Positions 52,628 to 62,713 are shown, counted from the stretch's first letter. The stretch is 64,000 nucleotides of DNA from Vibrio diazotrophicus (GCF_038452265.1 NZ_CP151843.1:682001-746000); one strand, 5' to 3'. The notes: generated by a model from the letters alone, not told the origin. Numbers and translations: made by a program.

Positions 52628-53170
52628 TTATTGTTTAACAGTAGTGAAATGAGCAACAGCATTGCGAATAGCTTTAACCATTACATTAACGCCAACCATC
52701 ACCATTACGCTTGCGACTAGTGAACCGAGGCCAAACTCACTCACTGCGCCAATCGCTTCTGCGCCTTGTACTAAGCCATGACAAGCACTGAACGCTGCAA
52801 TACTGATCATAGAAAGCCACTTAATTGCCCCGGTTTTGCGGTATGCATACAAAGCCACAGGCAACGCAATCAAAGAGCCAGCAACCAGCGATTCCACCAT
52901 TGATGCATTCGACCATTCAACGCCAACAAAGAATCCGGCCATTAACGCGGCAGCAAAACAAGCAATAATTTGCGCCGATTTTTTGTAGCTATAACTTGCC
53001 GCAAAAAAGCCAATCAAGACCAGTGCAGCAAGATGATCAATGCCCGTTAACGGGTGCAAAAATCCTTCAGAGAAACTCGCGTGCATTGCGTGCCCAGTGT
53101 GGGCAAAGCTTGGTGAACTTGCGGCTAATAACGCGGCAGCAGAGATGATTTTGCTAAGAGATAGTTTCAT
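52628..53170 (-). CDS. ureJ: HupE/UreJ nickel permease
   Basis: 180 residues. Sec signal ending SSPSFAHTGHA; then six or so membrane segments. The family metal motif HPLTGIDHLAALV is at about residues 37-49, with a further HG in FSACHGLVQGAEA. It is expected to import Ni(II) for urease. AAAGGA precedes ATG. Last gene of the urease operon, 81 bases after ureG. Confidence 0.9.
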   Translation of the reverse strand: MKLSLSKIISAAALLAASSPSFAHTGHAMHASFSEGFLHPLTGIDHLAALVLIGFFAASYSYKKSAQIIACFAAALMAGFFVGVEWSNASMVESLVAGSLIALPVALYAYRKTGAIKWLSMISIAAFSACHGLVQGAEAIGAVSEFGLGSLVASVMVMVGVNVMVKAIRNAVAHFTTVKQ

Positions 53171-53251
53171 TTAAAAATTCCTTTTCTTACAACAGCCTGT
53201 TAATGCGGCTCTATTAGATCTGTTCGGTGTTAAATCTGCTCTGTATTAGAA

Positions 53252-53890
53252 CTATTCAGTGACGACGACATTCACTTCACGCTCTGCCAACATGCCTTGC
53301 TGAACGATAAAATCGATGACCGTTTTCAAACCGTCACCACGAATTAAGTTGGTAAACACAAACGGTTTATCACCGCGCATTTTCTTCGCATCTCTGTCCA
53401 TCACTTCAAGTGATGCGTTAACCATCGGCGCGAGATCAGTTTTGTTGATGATCAGAAGATCTGACTTAGTGATACCCGGCCCACCTTTACGTGGGATTTT
53501 GTCTCCCGCACAAACGTCAATCACATACAGCGTCAAATCAGAGAGTTCTGGACTGAAGGTCGCGCTCAAGTTGTCACCGCCACTTTCTACCAGCACCAAT
53601 TCCAAACCCGGATGACGATGTTGCAACTCATCGATAGCTGCGAGATTCATAGAAGCATCTTCGCGAATTGCAGTATGGGGACAACCGCCGGTTTCAACCC
53701 CCATAATGCGGTCAATATCCAGCGCTTCATGACGCATCAGAAACTCAGCATCTTCCTTGGTGTAAATATCATTCGTTACCACCGCAAGATTGTAGTGTTC
53801 ACGCATTGCCGAACATAACTGACGTAACAACGCGGTTTTACCGGAGCCGACCGGGCCACCGACGCCTACTCGTAAACATTGTGTGCTCAT
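53252..53890 (-). CDS. ureG: Urease accessory GTPase UreG
   Basis: 212 residues. P-loop GGPVGSGKTALL (about 10-21), Glu/Asp in VVTNDIYTKEDAEFL, the nickel-binding CPH in VETGGCPHTAIREDAS, and the NKTDLAP guanine motif. It delivers nickel to the apo-urease with UreDEF. AGGAG lies 7 bases before ATG. Confidence 0.96.
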   Translation of the reverse strand: MSTQCLRVGVGGPVGSGKTALLRQLCSAMREHYNLAVVTNDIYTKEDAEFLMRHEALDIDRIMGVETGGCPHTAIREDASMNLAAIDELQHRHPGLELVLVESGGDNLSATFSPELSDLTLYVIDVCAGDKIPRKGGPGITKSDLLIINKTDLAPMVNASLEVMDRDAKKMRGDKPFVFTNLIRGDGLKTVIDFIVQQGMLAEREVNVVVTE

Positions 53891-53892
53891 AT

Positions 53893-54555
53893 TTAACTCC
53901 TAAATAATCTTGAATATTGAGTCTCATGCCATGCACTCACCATGGCAAAATTGGGTAATGTCAGCCCGATGTTGTCGTCACTGACGGATAAACCTGTTTC
54001 GATCGCCTGTTCAATCACAGGCATCATTTCGATTAATACTTTCTGCGCAGAGGTCTGTCCTAGCGGAACGGTTTTGCACGCCACCGTGACCTGATTTTCT
54101 AGCCAAGACCAGAGCCAACCCGTCGCCGCGACTTCAAGTGGCACGTTAAAGTGCACACAAGCTTTGGCATATAGTGGTAGGTAACTCATGCTGCGCGCTT
54201 TACTGTCTAGCTCAACGTTTAAACTGGCCAATAAGCGATGAAGAGTTTGCCCTAGTTTCTGCTCCTCCATCACCAGCTCTGCGGTTTCACGGTTAGCCAG
54301 TAACACCTGCTGCCAATATTCGATTTGGTTTACATCGTTGAGTTGCCATGCCTGATAAAAGCGCTTTAACAGCGGTAGTTCCAAATTTGCCTGCCCGCTT
54401 CTCAGCAGCGGAGACAGCCATGCCTTTAAGCTCGCTTCATCCTTCACCCATTGCAGTTCCACCGCACCTTCCAAGCCTTGGCTATAGGCAAAAGCACCTA
54501 TTGGCAGACTCGGGCTACTTAAATGCAGCAGAGATAACAACGCTGAAATCTGCAT
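53893..54555 (-). CDS. ureF: Urease accessory protein UreF
   Basis: 220 residues, all-helical. Blocks: LSSPSLPIGAFAYSQGLEGAVE, the SGQANLELPLL region and VPLGQTSAQKVL. It bridges UreD and UreG. Its ATG shares one base with the ureE stop, and ureG follows 2 bases after its stop, so all are translated together. Confidence 0.93.
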   Translation of the reverse strand: MQISALLSLLHLSSPSLPIGAFAYSQGLEGAVELQWVKDEASLKAWLSPLLRSGQANLELPLLKRFYQAWQLNDVNQIEYWQQVLLANRETAELVMEEQKLGQTLHRLLASLNVELDSKARSMSYLPLYAKACVHFNVPLEVAATGWLWSWLENQVTVACKTVPLGQTSAQKVLIEMMPVIEQAIETGLSVSDDNIGLTLPNFAMVSAWHETQYSRLFRS

Positions 54556-55163
54556 TAGTGATGGTGCTCCCCATGGCTTTTGTTGTGCGATTCAGTGTGC
54601 AAATGATTATGGGAATGACCATGAGAATGGCTGTGCCCATGTGAATCGCTATGTCCATGAGAATGACCGTGGTCGTGATCGTGCGACTGATGATCATGTG
54701 AATGGTCATGCTCATGCCCGTGATGATGACTTTTACCACTGCCATGATAAGCGCCATTTTCTGGCGTGAATTCTGCCAATTGGGCTTCACACACCAGCCC
54801 CATCATTTCCACCATTTCTTGCAGTACATGGTCGGGTTGGAATCGCAGCCAACACTGACCTATCGCCATAGGCACATGACGGTTACCCATGTGGTAACAC
54901 GCCTTAGCAAAGGTTTCCCAATCATCGGTTTTCGCTGTCACTACGGCTTCTTTTTCCGCAACCACAACCAATACTTGTCCGCACTCGGTGTGCAGATAGT
55001 CACCATGTTTAAGCACATCTCCACGAGGTAAAAACACACCTACATCCAAACCAGATTGACTCAATGTTCTGAATCGACCTTTCTGACGCAGTGCAAATGG
55101 CAAAATCACCTTATCCAACACTGCTCCATGGAAATGGTCGGAACGTCCTACAACTTTCAACAT
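54555..55163 (-). CDS. ureE: Nickel metallochaperone UreE, His-rich tail
   Basis: 202 residues, longer than the usual 150-160 because of a C-terminal tail of about 60 residues made mostly of His, Asp, Ser and Gly (from HGSGKSHHHGHEHDHSH onward). The peptide-binding domain ends VFLPRGDVLKHGD; the metal domain has HMGNRHVPM with the conserved His. ATG 55163 has AAGGAG 8 bases upstream. The tail should bind several Ni ions and serve as storage. Confidence 0.94.
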   Translation of the reverse strand: MLKVVGRSDHFHGAVLDKVILPFALRQKGRFRTLSQSGLDVGVFLPRGDVLKHGDYLHTECGQVLVVVAEKEAVVTAKTDDWETFAKACYHMGNRHVPMAIGQCWLRFQPDHVLQEMVEMMGLVCEAQLAEFTPENGAYHGSGKSHHHGHEHDHSHDHQSHDHDHGHSHGHSDSHGHSHSHGHSHNHLHTESHNKSHGEHHH

Positions 55164-55186
55164 ACAACTCTCCTTAGTTCGGTTTC

Positions 55187-56893
55187 TCAGAACAACGAAT
55201 AACGCTGTGCCAGAGGCAGTTCCGTTGCTGGGTCGCAAGTTAACAACTGTCCATCCGCTTTCACTTCATAGGTTTGCGGATCGACACTGATCACCGGCAT
55301 GTAGTCGTTATGAATCATGTCGTTCTTGGTTACGTTACGACTGTTTAAACACGCAGCTAACTCACGTTTCAGTCCTAGTGTTTGCTGCAAGCCGTTCTCG
55401 ATTGCCGCTTTGCTGGTGAAAGTGACTGACGTTGCAGCGCCCGCAGTGCCAAATCCGCCGAACATATAGCGATAATGCACAGGTTGAGGTGTTGGAATGG
55501 ATGCGTTCGCATCTCCCATTGGTGCAGCAGCAATAAAACCGCCTTTAATAATCAACGCTGGCTTAACGCCAAAGAAAGCCGGTTTCCAAAGTACGATATC
55601 CGCCAACTTACCTACTTCCAATGAACCGACAGCATGAGAGATGCCATGCGCAATAGCTGGGTTAATGGTGTATTTGGCGATGTAACGCTTGGCGCGGAAG
55701 TTATCCGCCTGACGCTCTTCATCTTCTGGCAATAAGCCGCGCTGCACTTTCATCTTGTGAGCGGTTTGCCAAGTACGACAAATCACTTCGCCCACTCGAC
55801 CCATTGCCTGCGAGTCAGAAGCAATCATCGAAAAAGCGCCTAAGTCATGCAGAATGTCTTCTGCTGCAATGGTCTCTTTACGGATACGAGAATCAGCAAA
55901 CGCTACATCTTCAGGAATGTTGGGATCAAGGTGATGGCACACCATCAACATGTCGAGGTGTTCATCCACTGTGTTTACTGTGTATGGACGAGTCGGGTTA
56001 GTGGAAGAAGGAAGCACATTCGGCTGACCACAAGCGACGATAATATCCGGAGCATGACCACCACCCGCACCTTCCGTATGGTAGGTGTGAATCGTACGAC
56101 CTTTGAATGCCGCAAGGGTATCTTCAACAAAGCCCGATTCATTTAACGTATCGGTATGAATCGCGACCTGAATATCGTACTTTTCAGCCACTGCCAAGCA
56201 GTTATCAATCGAAGCCGGTGTCGTTCCCCAGTCTTCATGCAGTTTTAAGCCACACGCACCCGCTTCAAGTTGTTCTTCTAACGCTTGCGGTAAACTGGCG
56301 TTTCCTTTACCAAGGAAACCAAAGTTCATCGGCATTAAGTCTGTACTGCGCAGCATCTGAGCGAGGTTCCAAGCGCCCGGTGTACAGGTAGTGGCGTTAG
56401 TCCCCGTTGCTGGGCCTGTGCCGCCGCCCAACATAGTCGTTGTGCCTGACATCAGCGCTTCTTCGATTTGCTGCGGACAGATAAAGTGAATGTGCGCGTC
56501 AATCGCGCCTGCCGTCACAATATGACCTTCGCCAGCAATCACTTCTGTGCTGGCACCGATATGAATCGTCACGTTCGGCTGAATATCTGAATTACCCGCT
56601 TTGCCGATTGAGTGGATCTTGCCATCTTTAATACCGATATCGGCTTTAACAATGCCCCAGTGATCGAGGATCAGAGCATTAGTGATCACGCAGTCCACCA
56701 CTTCGTCGCGGCATTTCTGACCTTGTCCCATGCCATCGCGAATCACCTTACCGCCACCAAATTTCACTTCGTCGCCATAAGTCGTAAAATCCTTTTCAAC
56801 CTGAATCCACAGCTCAGTGTCCGCTAAACGAACTTTGTCGCCGGTTGTCGGCCCGTACATATCGGCATACGCAGCCCTAGATATCTCTGCCAT
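55187..56893 (-). CDS. ureC: Urease alpha subunit UreC
   Basis: 568 residues. All active-site residues of Klebsiella urease are at the same numbers: His134 and His136 (DAHIHF), the carbamylated Lys217 (CGLKLHEDWG), His246 (VAIHTD), His272 (TYHTEG), Cys319 and His320 (CHH flap), Asp360 (ASDSQAMGR). It hydrolyses urea to ammonia and carbamate with two Ni. It follows ureB by 22 bases. Confidence 0.98.
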   Translation of the reverse strand: MAEISRAAYADMYGPTTGDKVRLADTELWIQVEKDFTTYGDEVKFGGGKVIRDGMGQGQKCRDEVVDCVITNALILDHWGIVKADIGIKDGKIHSIGKAGNSDIQPNVTIHIGASTEVIAGEGHIVTAGAIDAHIHFICPQQIEEALMSGTTTMLGGGTGPATGTNATTCTPGAWNLAQMLRSTDLMPMNFGFLGKGNASLPQALEEQLEAGACGLKLHEDWGTTPASIDNCLAVAEKYDIQVAIHTDTLNESGFVEDTLAAFKGRTIHTYHTEGAGGGHAPDIIVACGQPNVLPSSTNPTRPYTVNTVDEHLDMLMVCHHLDPNIPEDVAFADSRIRKETIAAEDILHDLGAFSMIASDSQAMGRVGEVICRTWQTAHKMKVQRGLLPEDEERQADNFRAKRYIAKYTINPAIAHGISHAVGSLEVGKLADIVLWKPAFFGVKPALIIKGGFIAAAPMGDANASIPTPQPVHYRYMFGGFGTAGAATSVTFTSKAAIENGLQQTLGLKRELAACLNSRNVTKNDMIHNDYMPVISVDPQTYEVKADGQLLTCDPATELPLAQRYSLF

Positions 56894-56915
56894 TTTTATT
56901 TCCTATTCCTTGAAA

Positions 56916-57221
56916 TCAGACCTTACCCATCACTTCTGCGCGGAAGCCATACACTTCTCTCGCGCCATCTAACTCAACCAGTTCTACGTTGCGAGTTTGT
57001 CCCGGTTCAAAACGAACAGCCGTTCCCGCAGCAATGTTCAAACGCATTCCTTTGGTTTTCTCACGCTCAAAATCGAGTGCTGGGTTGGTTTCAAAAAAAT
57101 GATAATGGCTGCCTACCTGCACAGGTCGGTCACCGTGATTCACCACTGAAATACTCAAGGTTTTACGCCCCGCATTCAGTTCAATGGGTGCAGATTGCAG
57201 TTGGTATTCTCCAGGCTTCAT
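56916..57221 (-). CDS. ureB: Urease beta subunit UreB
   Basis: 101 residues, beta-rich. Blocks: MKPGEYQL, the SVVNHGDRPVQVGSHYHFFE strand and GTAVRFEPGQTRNVELV. Separate from UreA, as in most bacteria. AGGAGG lies 6 bases before ATG. Confidence 0.96.
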   Translation of the reverse strand: MKPGEYQLQSAPIELNAGRKTLSISVVNHGDRPVQVGSHYHFFETNPALDFEREKTKGMRLNIAAGTAVRFEPGQTRNVELVELDGAREVYGFRAEVMGKV

Positions 57222-57229
57222 AACGCCTC

Positions 57230-57532
57230 CTACTGAATCGGGTTATGAACGGTGACCAGTTTAGTCCCGTCAGGAAAGGTGGCTTCAACCTGCACTTCTT
57301 CTAGAAGCTCTGCAATGCCGTCCATAACTTCGCTTTTGCTTAATAAAGTGCGTCCTTCACTCATTAACTGAGCCACAGTTTTACCTTCTCGCGCACCTTC
57401 CATAATGGTTGCGGAGATATAAGCACTGGCTTCTGGATAGTTGAGCTTGATACCTTTAGCCAATCGGCGCTCAGCCAATAACGCCGCAGTAAACAGCAGC
57501 AGTTTATCCTTGTCTCTTGGTGATAATTCCAT
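57230..57532 (-). CDS. ureA: Urease gamma subunit UreA
   Basis: 100 residues, helical. Blocks: MELSPRDKDKLLLFTAALLA, RRLAKGIKLNYPEA and EATFPDGTKLVTVHNPI. GAGGGA precedes ATG. ureB starts 8 bases after the stop. Confidence 0.97.
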   Translation of the reverse strand: MELSPRDKDKLLLFTAALLAERRLAKGIKLNYPEASAYISATIMEGAREGKTVAQLMSEGRTLLSKSEVMDGIAELLEEVQVEATFPDGTKLVTVHNPIQ

Positions 57533-57558
57533 ATCGTCCCTCTGAAAAATGGTTTAAA

Positions 57559-58419
57559 TCAGGTGTTCCAAATCCTTGGTGGGCAAGGCTTTATGCCCAT
57601 CAATAGCGGTCGCAGAAGTTGCCAACATCCACGTAATTGTTGTTGTGCCTGTTCACTGCAATCGCCCAAATAGCGAACCACTATTACCCCTAGGCGATGG
57701 GTAACGCTCAGTGTCGTTTGCTTTGAATCTAAGGAATGTCTTAATGCACTAACCGCAGAATCTGCATCTTCAATACCAAACACCACCAAAGTTCCAGACA
57801 CCAGATGATGGTTGAAACCACTCATGGCGGTGAGAAGCGGATCGTCCGCAGACAGAAATTGGCGCTCAAGCAGAATCGGCTTATCTTCCAAATAGACCGC
57901 CAAACGCTGTTCAACGCTGCCGCTAACAAATGGCAGATGACTTTTCGGTCGACCTAAACAGAACACGTCAATGCCGACGAATTTCGCCTCGCCATACAAG
58001 TTCACTCGTGTAGAAAGTTTGCCGTGCGCACCGTCAAACACGATGGTTTCCATAGGCATCCATTCACAACGGGCACTATGCACATCAATATGAACCTGCT
58101 GACGCTGTGCGCCGCCTTGGCTGTCAGCTCGATAGATTTTTCCCGCAGAAGGTGTGGTGATCAGCGCGTGGCTGCCTTGTGCACATTCCACCTGAATGCT
58201 TAAGTCATCGCCAGAAACCAACCCACCCGGCGGATGCAGCAAATAAACGTGGCAAACCTCCTGCTCTGGGTAGAATGGACGCTGTACACGCAATGGGCCT
58301 TGAAACGCCATTTGGTGCATTCGAGTTTTCTCGCCATCAAAATCAAAACCCAGCGAGAGAAACGCTGGCCAGTGGCGCTCGGTTTGACTGATGAGATCGA
58401 ACTTAGACATAAGATTCAT
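57559..58419 (-). CDS. ureD: Urease accessory protein UreD
   Basis: 286 residues. Blocks: LLHPPGGLVSGDDLSIQ, ALITTPSAGKIYRA and WMPMETIVFDGAHGKL. It is the scaffold for UreF-UreG on the apoenzyme. It starts 4 bases after urtE. The ATG at 58410 is an alternative start three codons in. Confidence 0.94.
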   Translation of the reverse strand: MNLMSKFDLISQTERHWPAFLSLGFDFDGEKTRMHQMAFQGPLRVQRPFYPEQEVCHVYLLHPPGGLVSGDDLSIQVECAQGSHALITTPSAGKIYRADSQGGAQRQQVHIDVHSARCEWMPMETIVFDGAHGKLSTRVNLYGEAKFVGIDVFCLGRPKSHLPFVSGSVEQRLAVYLEDKPILLERQFLSADDPLLTAMSGFNHHLVSGTLVVFGIEDADSAVSALRHSLDSKQTTLSVTHRLGVIVVRYLGDCSEQAQQQLRGCWQLLRPLLMGIKPCPPRIWNT

Positions 58420-58423
58420 AGCG

Positions 58424-59119
58424 CTACACCGTTAGATATTCTTTGACCAGAGCATCATTGAGTTCTGTCATCTCACCTGCCGCCACTTGGCGTCCACGAT
58501 CAAGAATGCAGAATCGGTCAGCCACTTTTCTTGCAAATGGTAACTTCTGTTCGACCAGCAATACCGTCAGACCAATTTCCTGATTTAGACGGCGGATGAT
58601 GTCGCCAATCTCAGTCACTACGTTAGGTTGTATACCTTCTGTTGGCTCATCCAGAATCAGTAGTTTTGGGTTAATGACCAGTGCGCGACCGATCGCAAGT
58701 TGCTGCTGCTGACCACCTGAAAGGTCGCCGCCACGACGATGCAGCATCTCTTTGAGCACAGGGAAAAGCTCATAGATAAAATCCGGTACATTTTTGCTCT
58801 TATCGCCGCGCACGGGTAAACCTATACGCAGGTTTTCCTCCACCGTGAGCAGAGGGAATATTTGGCGACCTTGAGGGACATAACCGATCCCCAAAGGCGC
58901 ACGTTTTTCCGCTGATAATCCAGCAATGTCTTGCCCAAAATATTCAATTTGACCACTTTGTGTCGCGAGCAACCCCATCACACATTGCAGTAACGTGGTT
59001 TTACCCACGCCATTGCGTCCCATCAGGCAGGTGCATTTACCCTCTTCAACATTAAGGTCTAAGTCCCACAGGGTATGGCTTTGTCCATAAAACTGGTTTA
59101 ATCCTTTCACCGTTAACAT
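58424..59119 (-). CDS. urtE: Urea ABC transporter ATPase UrtE
   Basis: 231 residues. Walker A GRNGVGKTT, signature LSGGQQQQLAIGRAL, Walker B LLILDEPTEGIQPNV. LivF-like second ATPase of the branched-chain-type transporter. It overlaps urtD by 7 bases. Confidence 0.94.
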   Translation of the reverse strand: MLTVKGLNQFYGQSHTLWDLDLNVEEGKCTCLMGRNGVGKTTLLQCVMGLLATQSGQIEYFGQDIAGLSAEKRAPLGIGYVPQGRQIFPLLTVEENLRIGLPVRGDKSKNVPDFIYELFPVLKEMLHRRGGDLSGGQQQQLAIGRALVINPKLLILDEPTEGIQPNVVTEIGDIIRRLNQEIGLTVLLVEQKLPFARKVADRFCILDRGRQVAAGEMTELNDALVKEYLTV

Positions 59120-59952
59120 GCTTCTTCTCCCAAATAGACTTCAACCACTTTGGGGTTGCTTTGCACCTGATCCATGGTGCCTTCGGCAAGTACAGAGCCT
59201 TGATGAAGAACCGTAACGTTTTTGGCAATCGAGCGAACAAAATCCATGTCGTGTTCAACCAACACAATGGTGCGTTCGCCAGCGAGGCTGGTGAGCAGCT
59301 CGCCGGTTCTGTCCATTTCCTGATGTGTCATTCCCGCCACAGGCTCATCCACCAGCAACAGTTTCGGGTTTTGCATCAGCAGCATACCAATCTCTAGCCA
59401 CTGTTTTTGTCCGTGAGATAGCGCGCCAGCGAGTAGAAAGCGTTGAGGCTCTAAACCAATTTGTTTCAGCACATAATCGATGTAATCAATGTCTGACGAA
59501 CTCAGTTTGGCAAACAAGGTCGAACGAACGGTTTTCGCTCCAGCCATTGCCAGTTCAAGGTTGTTAAACACGTTTTGGTTTTCAAATACCGTTGGTTTTT
59601 GGAATTTACGACCGATTCCCGCTTGAGCAATTTCCGGTTCACTCAGTTCAAGCAGATCAATATTCTGCCCAAACCAAGCACTGCCACTGTCTGGGCGAGT
59701 TTTGCCAGTAATAATGTCCATCATGGTGGTTTTGCCCGCGCCATTAGGACCGATAATGCAGCGCAGCTCCCCTTGATTGATGTACAAATTGAGATCGTTT
59801 ATCGCTTTGAAGCCATCAAAACTCACTGTCAATCCTTCAAGGTAAAGCAAGCAGCCATGACCAACGGTCAGCATTGGATTTACTTTCGGCACAAGGAAAT
59901 CATAAACATGTTCACGGTCAGTCATTGACCTTGCAAAATCTCTCAAGCTCAT
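59113..59952 (-). CDS. urtD: Urea ABC transporter ATPase UrtD
   Basis: 279 residues. Walker A GPNGAGKTT, signature LSHGQKQWLEIGMLL (the family form), Walker B LLLVDEPVAGMT. LivG-like. The first about 30 residues precede the usual ATPase start, as is common in UrtD. It overlaps urtC by 4 bases. Confidence 0.94.
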   Translation of the reverse strand: MSLRDFARSMTDREHVYDFLVPKVNPMLTVGHGCLLYLEGLTVSFDGFKAINDLNLYINQGELRCIIGPNGAGKTTMMDIITGKTRPDSGSAWFGQNIDLLELSEPEIAQAGIGRKFQKPTVFENQNVFNNLELAMAGAKTVRSTLFAKLSSSDIDYIDYVLKQIGLEPQRFLLAGALSHGQKQWLEIGMLLMQNPKLLLVDEPVAGMTHQEMDRTGELLTSLAGERTIVLVEHDMDFVRSIAKNVTVLHQGSVLAEGTMDQVQSNPKVVEVYLGEEAC

Positions 59953-61034
59953 GCGTTTGCCTCCTTGGTTTTGATAAGCCCAACCACACCTTTTGGCAGG
60001 AACAGCGTCACTAACACAAACATAGCGCCGAGGCTAAACAGCCATACCTCTGGTAGCGCAGCGGTTAAATAGGTTTTGGCATAGTTCACCGCTAATGCAC
60101 CCACCACCGCGCCGTACAAAGTTGCGCGACCACCCAATGCAACCCAAACCACCAGCTCAATCGAGTTCAAAGGAGAAAATTCAGAAGGATTGATGATGCC
60201 TACTTGCGGTACATACAAAGCACCGGCAATACCAGCTAACACAGCCGAAAAACAGAAAATCGCTAACTTGATGTATTCCACTTTGTAACCCGTGAATCGG
60301 GTACGAGATTCCGCATCGCGCACCGCCATTGCTACGCGCCCTAAACGGCTCACCACAATAAAACGACACGCCAGATAACCAAGACCAAGTGCGACACCCG
60401 ATAAAATGAACAACGCGATTCGTGTTGAGTTAGCCTGTAAATCAAAGCCCAGAAGATCTTTGAAATCGGTTAGACCGTTGTTGCCACCAAAACCCATTTC
60501 GTTACGGAAAAATGCCAACATCAATGCATAAGTCAGCGCTTGAGTGATGATTGATAAATACACACCTGTTACGCGAGAGCGAAACGCCAACCAACCAAAA
60601 ACAAACGCAAGTACACCAGGTGCGAGAACGATCATTAAAGCTGCAAACCAGAACTGGTCGAAACCGTGCCAGAACCAAGGCAGCTCTTTCCAGTTTAAAA
60701 ACACCATGAAATCCGGCAGTTCAGGGTTGCCGTAAATGCCACGATCACCGATCTGACGCATCAGATACATACCCATTGCATAGCCACCCAAAGCAAAGAA
60801 TGCCGCATGACCTAAGCTCAGAATTCCCAAATAACCCCACACCAAATCCACAGCAACAGCGAGTAATGCATAGGTAAGGTACTTCCCCATTAGCGTGACG
60901 GTATAGGTTGAAATATGCAGTGCACTGCCTGAACCCACTAGCATGTTCAACACTGGAATCACACACAGAGCCACTGCCAAAACCAATAGAAATGTCATGG
61001 TAGAGCGATCAAATAACTTCGGTTGATACACCAT
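59949..61034 (-). CDS. urtC: Urea ABC transporter permease UrtC
   Basis: 361 residues, LivM-like, with about ten hydrophobic segments: the GYLGILSLGHAAFFALGGYAMG block (shortened) and ARDAESRTRFTGYKVE (the ATPase contact). ATG 61034 follows GGAGGG by 7 bases; the longer frame runs into urtB and is rejected. It is separated from the urtB stop by 2 bases. Confidence 0.94.
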   Translation of the reverse strand: MVYQPKLFDRSTMTFLLVLAVALCVIPVLNMLVGSGSALHISTYTVTLMGKYLTYALLAVAVDLVWGYLGILSLGHAAFFALGGYAMGMYLMRQIGDRGIYGNPELPDFMVFLNWKELPWFWHGFDQFWFAALMIVLAPGVLAFVFGWLAFRSRVTGVYLSIITQALTYALMLAFFRNEMGFGGNNGLTDFKDLLGFDLQANSTRIALFILSGVALGLGYLACRFIVVSRLGRVAMAVRDAESRTRFTGYKVEYIKLAIFCFSAVLAGIAGALYVPQVGIINPSEFSPLNSIELVVWVALGGRATLYGAVVGALAVNYAKTYLTAALPEVWLFSLGAMFVLVTLFLPKGVVGLIKTKEANA

Positions 61035-61036
61035 GA

Positions 61037-62713
61037 TTATCCCTCCGCAGAACGCCCTTTCTGAGGGAATAATCCTCGGGGCTTTTTCTGAATAAATAGA
61101 ATGATGAACACAAGCACTAGGATTTTCGCCAGAACGGCGCCAGCCCAAGGTTCAAGAACTTTATTTGCCACGCCTAGTGACATACCCGCGACCAGCGTTC
61201 CCCACAAGTTGCCCACACCGCCGAATACCACCACCATGAAAGAGTCGATAATGTAAGCCTGACCTAAGTTCGGTCCTACGTTGGTTAGCTGACTTAACGC
61301 AACGCCCGCAATACCCGCAATGCCCGAGCCTAAACCGAAAGTCATAGCATCCACCCATTCAGAGCGAACTCCCATCGCACGTGCCATACTGCGGTTTTGC
61401 GACACAGCGCGAACCTCAATACCCAAGCGGGTGTAGTTCAAAATCAAGTACAAAAGTGCAAACACAATCAGACAGAAAACAATGATGTATAAACGGTTTA
61501 ACGTCAGGCTAAGCAGAGGGTTTATCTCAATCACACCTTGCATAAAATCCGGTGTTGAAACCGATCGGTTTAGCGGAGAGAACACTGTGCGAACCGCTTG
61601 TTGCAGAATCAGGCTGATACCGAATGTTGCTAACAGTGTTTCTAATGGTCGACCATACAAAAAGCGAATCACGCAACGTTCAATCAGTACACCAGCAACT
61701 GCTGACACAACAAACGCTAAAGGGATGGAGATAAATACAGATAAACCGATGTGTTCTGGCATTAGGGTTTGAACCACATAAGTGGTGTACGCGCCCAACA
61801 TGATGAGTTCGCCGTGTGCCATGTTGATGACGCCCATAACACCAAAGGTAATCGCAAGACCAATCGCTGCCAACACCAATACAGAACCAAGACTTAAGCC
61901 GAAAAACAGGGTTTGCGTCATGTCCGCCACTTTCTCGCGCTGCTCAATATTGCTTAACGCGATACGCGCAACACCAATGAGTGCACTCTCAGGGTTCTCA
62001 CTAATAAACTGATTAAGCGCATTACGAGCCGTTGGTTGGTAGCTGGGTTTGAGAGTATCAATCGCTTGAGCAAGGACATTGTCATCACTGCTGTTTTTCA
62101 AATCATAGATAGCCAGCGCCGTGGTTCCTAAGTCTTTCACTTTGGCATCTGACTCTTTCACTAAGTGATCTTTAAGGAATTGATAACTCTCTTCATCCAT
62201 CGAACCCATCAACTGGTTAATCGCGTCAACACGCTGGTCCGAGTTAGGATGAGAGATGCTTAACGCGGCGATTGCCGATTTTAATTTGCCACGCAAACTG
62301 TTGTTGATACCGATTTTTTTAATCGCTCGGGAACTTACTGTCGATTGAGAATTTGCCGTCGATGTATCGCCATCATTGGTCGAAAGAAGTGGCTGAATAG
62401 TGACGTCACTGCCCTCTTTGGCTTTAATGACCACCAATGTTGAGCTTGATTTCTCAACATATAAATCGCCATTCAATAGCAGACTCAGAACGTCAACCGC
62501 TCGCTCGTCACCACTTTGTAAGATGCTATCCACACCCGATTCGATTTGATTGAATTTGAGTGTCGAAATCGCTTGTAAGCCTTCATCGAATGAAGCGCTC
62601 GTCTCGGCTTGCGCCAAAGAAGTCACACATAAGGCTGTCACCCCAAGCAACCACACCAGAGCTATTCGTCTGGTATCGCTTACTATGGAATACATTCGCT
62701 TAATTAAGACCAT
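61037..62713 (-). CDS. urtB: Urea ABC transporter permease UrtB
   Basis: 558 residues. A signal or anchor at about 15-36, a periplasmic helical region (about 40-265) that is characteristic of UrtB and absent from LivH, then eight or so membrane segments: GVMGVINMAHGELIMLGAYT, the SQNRSMARAMGV contact and GSGIAGIAGVAL. AAAGGG lies 8 bases before ATG. Confidence 0.93.
   Translation of the reverse strand: MVLIKRMYSIVSDTRRIALVWLLGVTALCVTSLAQAETSASFDEGLQAISTLKFNQIESGVDSILQSGDERAVDVLSLLLNGDLYVEKSSSTLVVIKAKEGSDVTIQPLLSTNDGDTSTANSQSTVSSRAIKKIGINNSLRGKLKSAIAALSISHPNSDQRVDAINQLMGSMDEESYQFLKDHLVKESDAKVKDLGTTALAIYDLKNSSDDNVLAQAIDTLKPSYQPTARNALNQFISENPESALIGVARIALSNIEQREKVADMTQTLFFGLSLGSVLVLAAIGLAITFGVMGVINMAHGELIMLGAYTTYVVQTLMPEHIGLSVFISIPLAFVVSAVAGVLIERCVIRFLYGRPLETLLATFGISLILQQAVRTVFSPLNRSVSTPDFMQGVIEINPLLSLTLNRLYIIVFCLIVFALLYLILNYTRLGIEVRAVSQNRSMARAMGVRSEWVDAMTFGLGSGIAGIAGVALSQLTNVGPNLGQAYIIDSFMVVVFGGVGNLWGTLVAGMSLGVANKVLEPWAGAVLAKILVLVFIILFIQKKPRGLFPQKGRSAEG

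Noticed and set aside
54348..54644. + strand ORF opposite ureF/ureE
   Set aside because: The repetitive part is the complement of the His-rich UreE codons.
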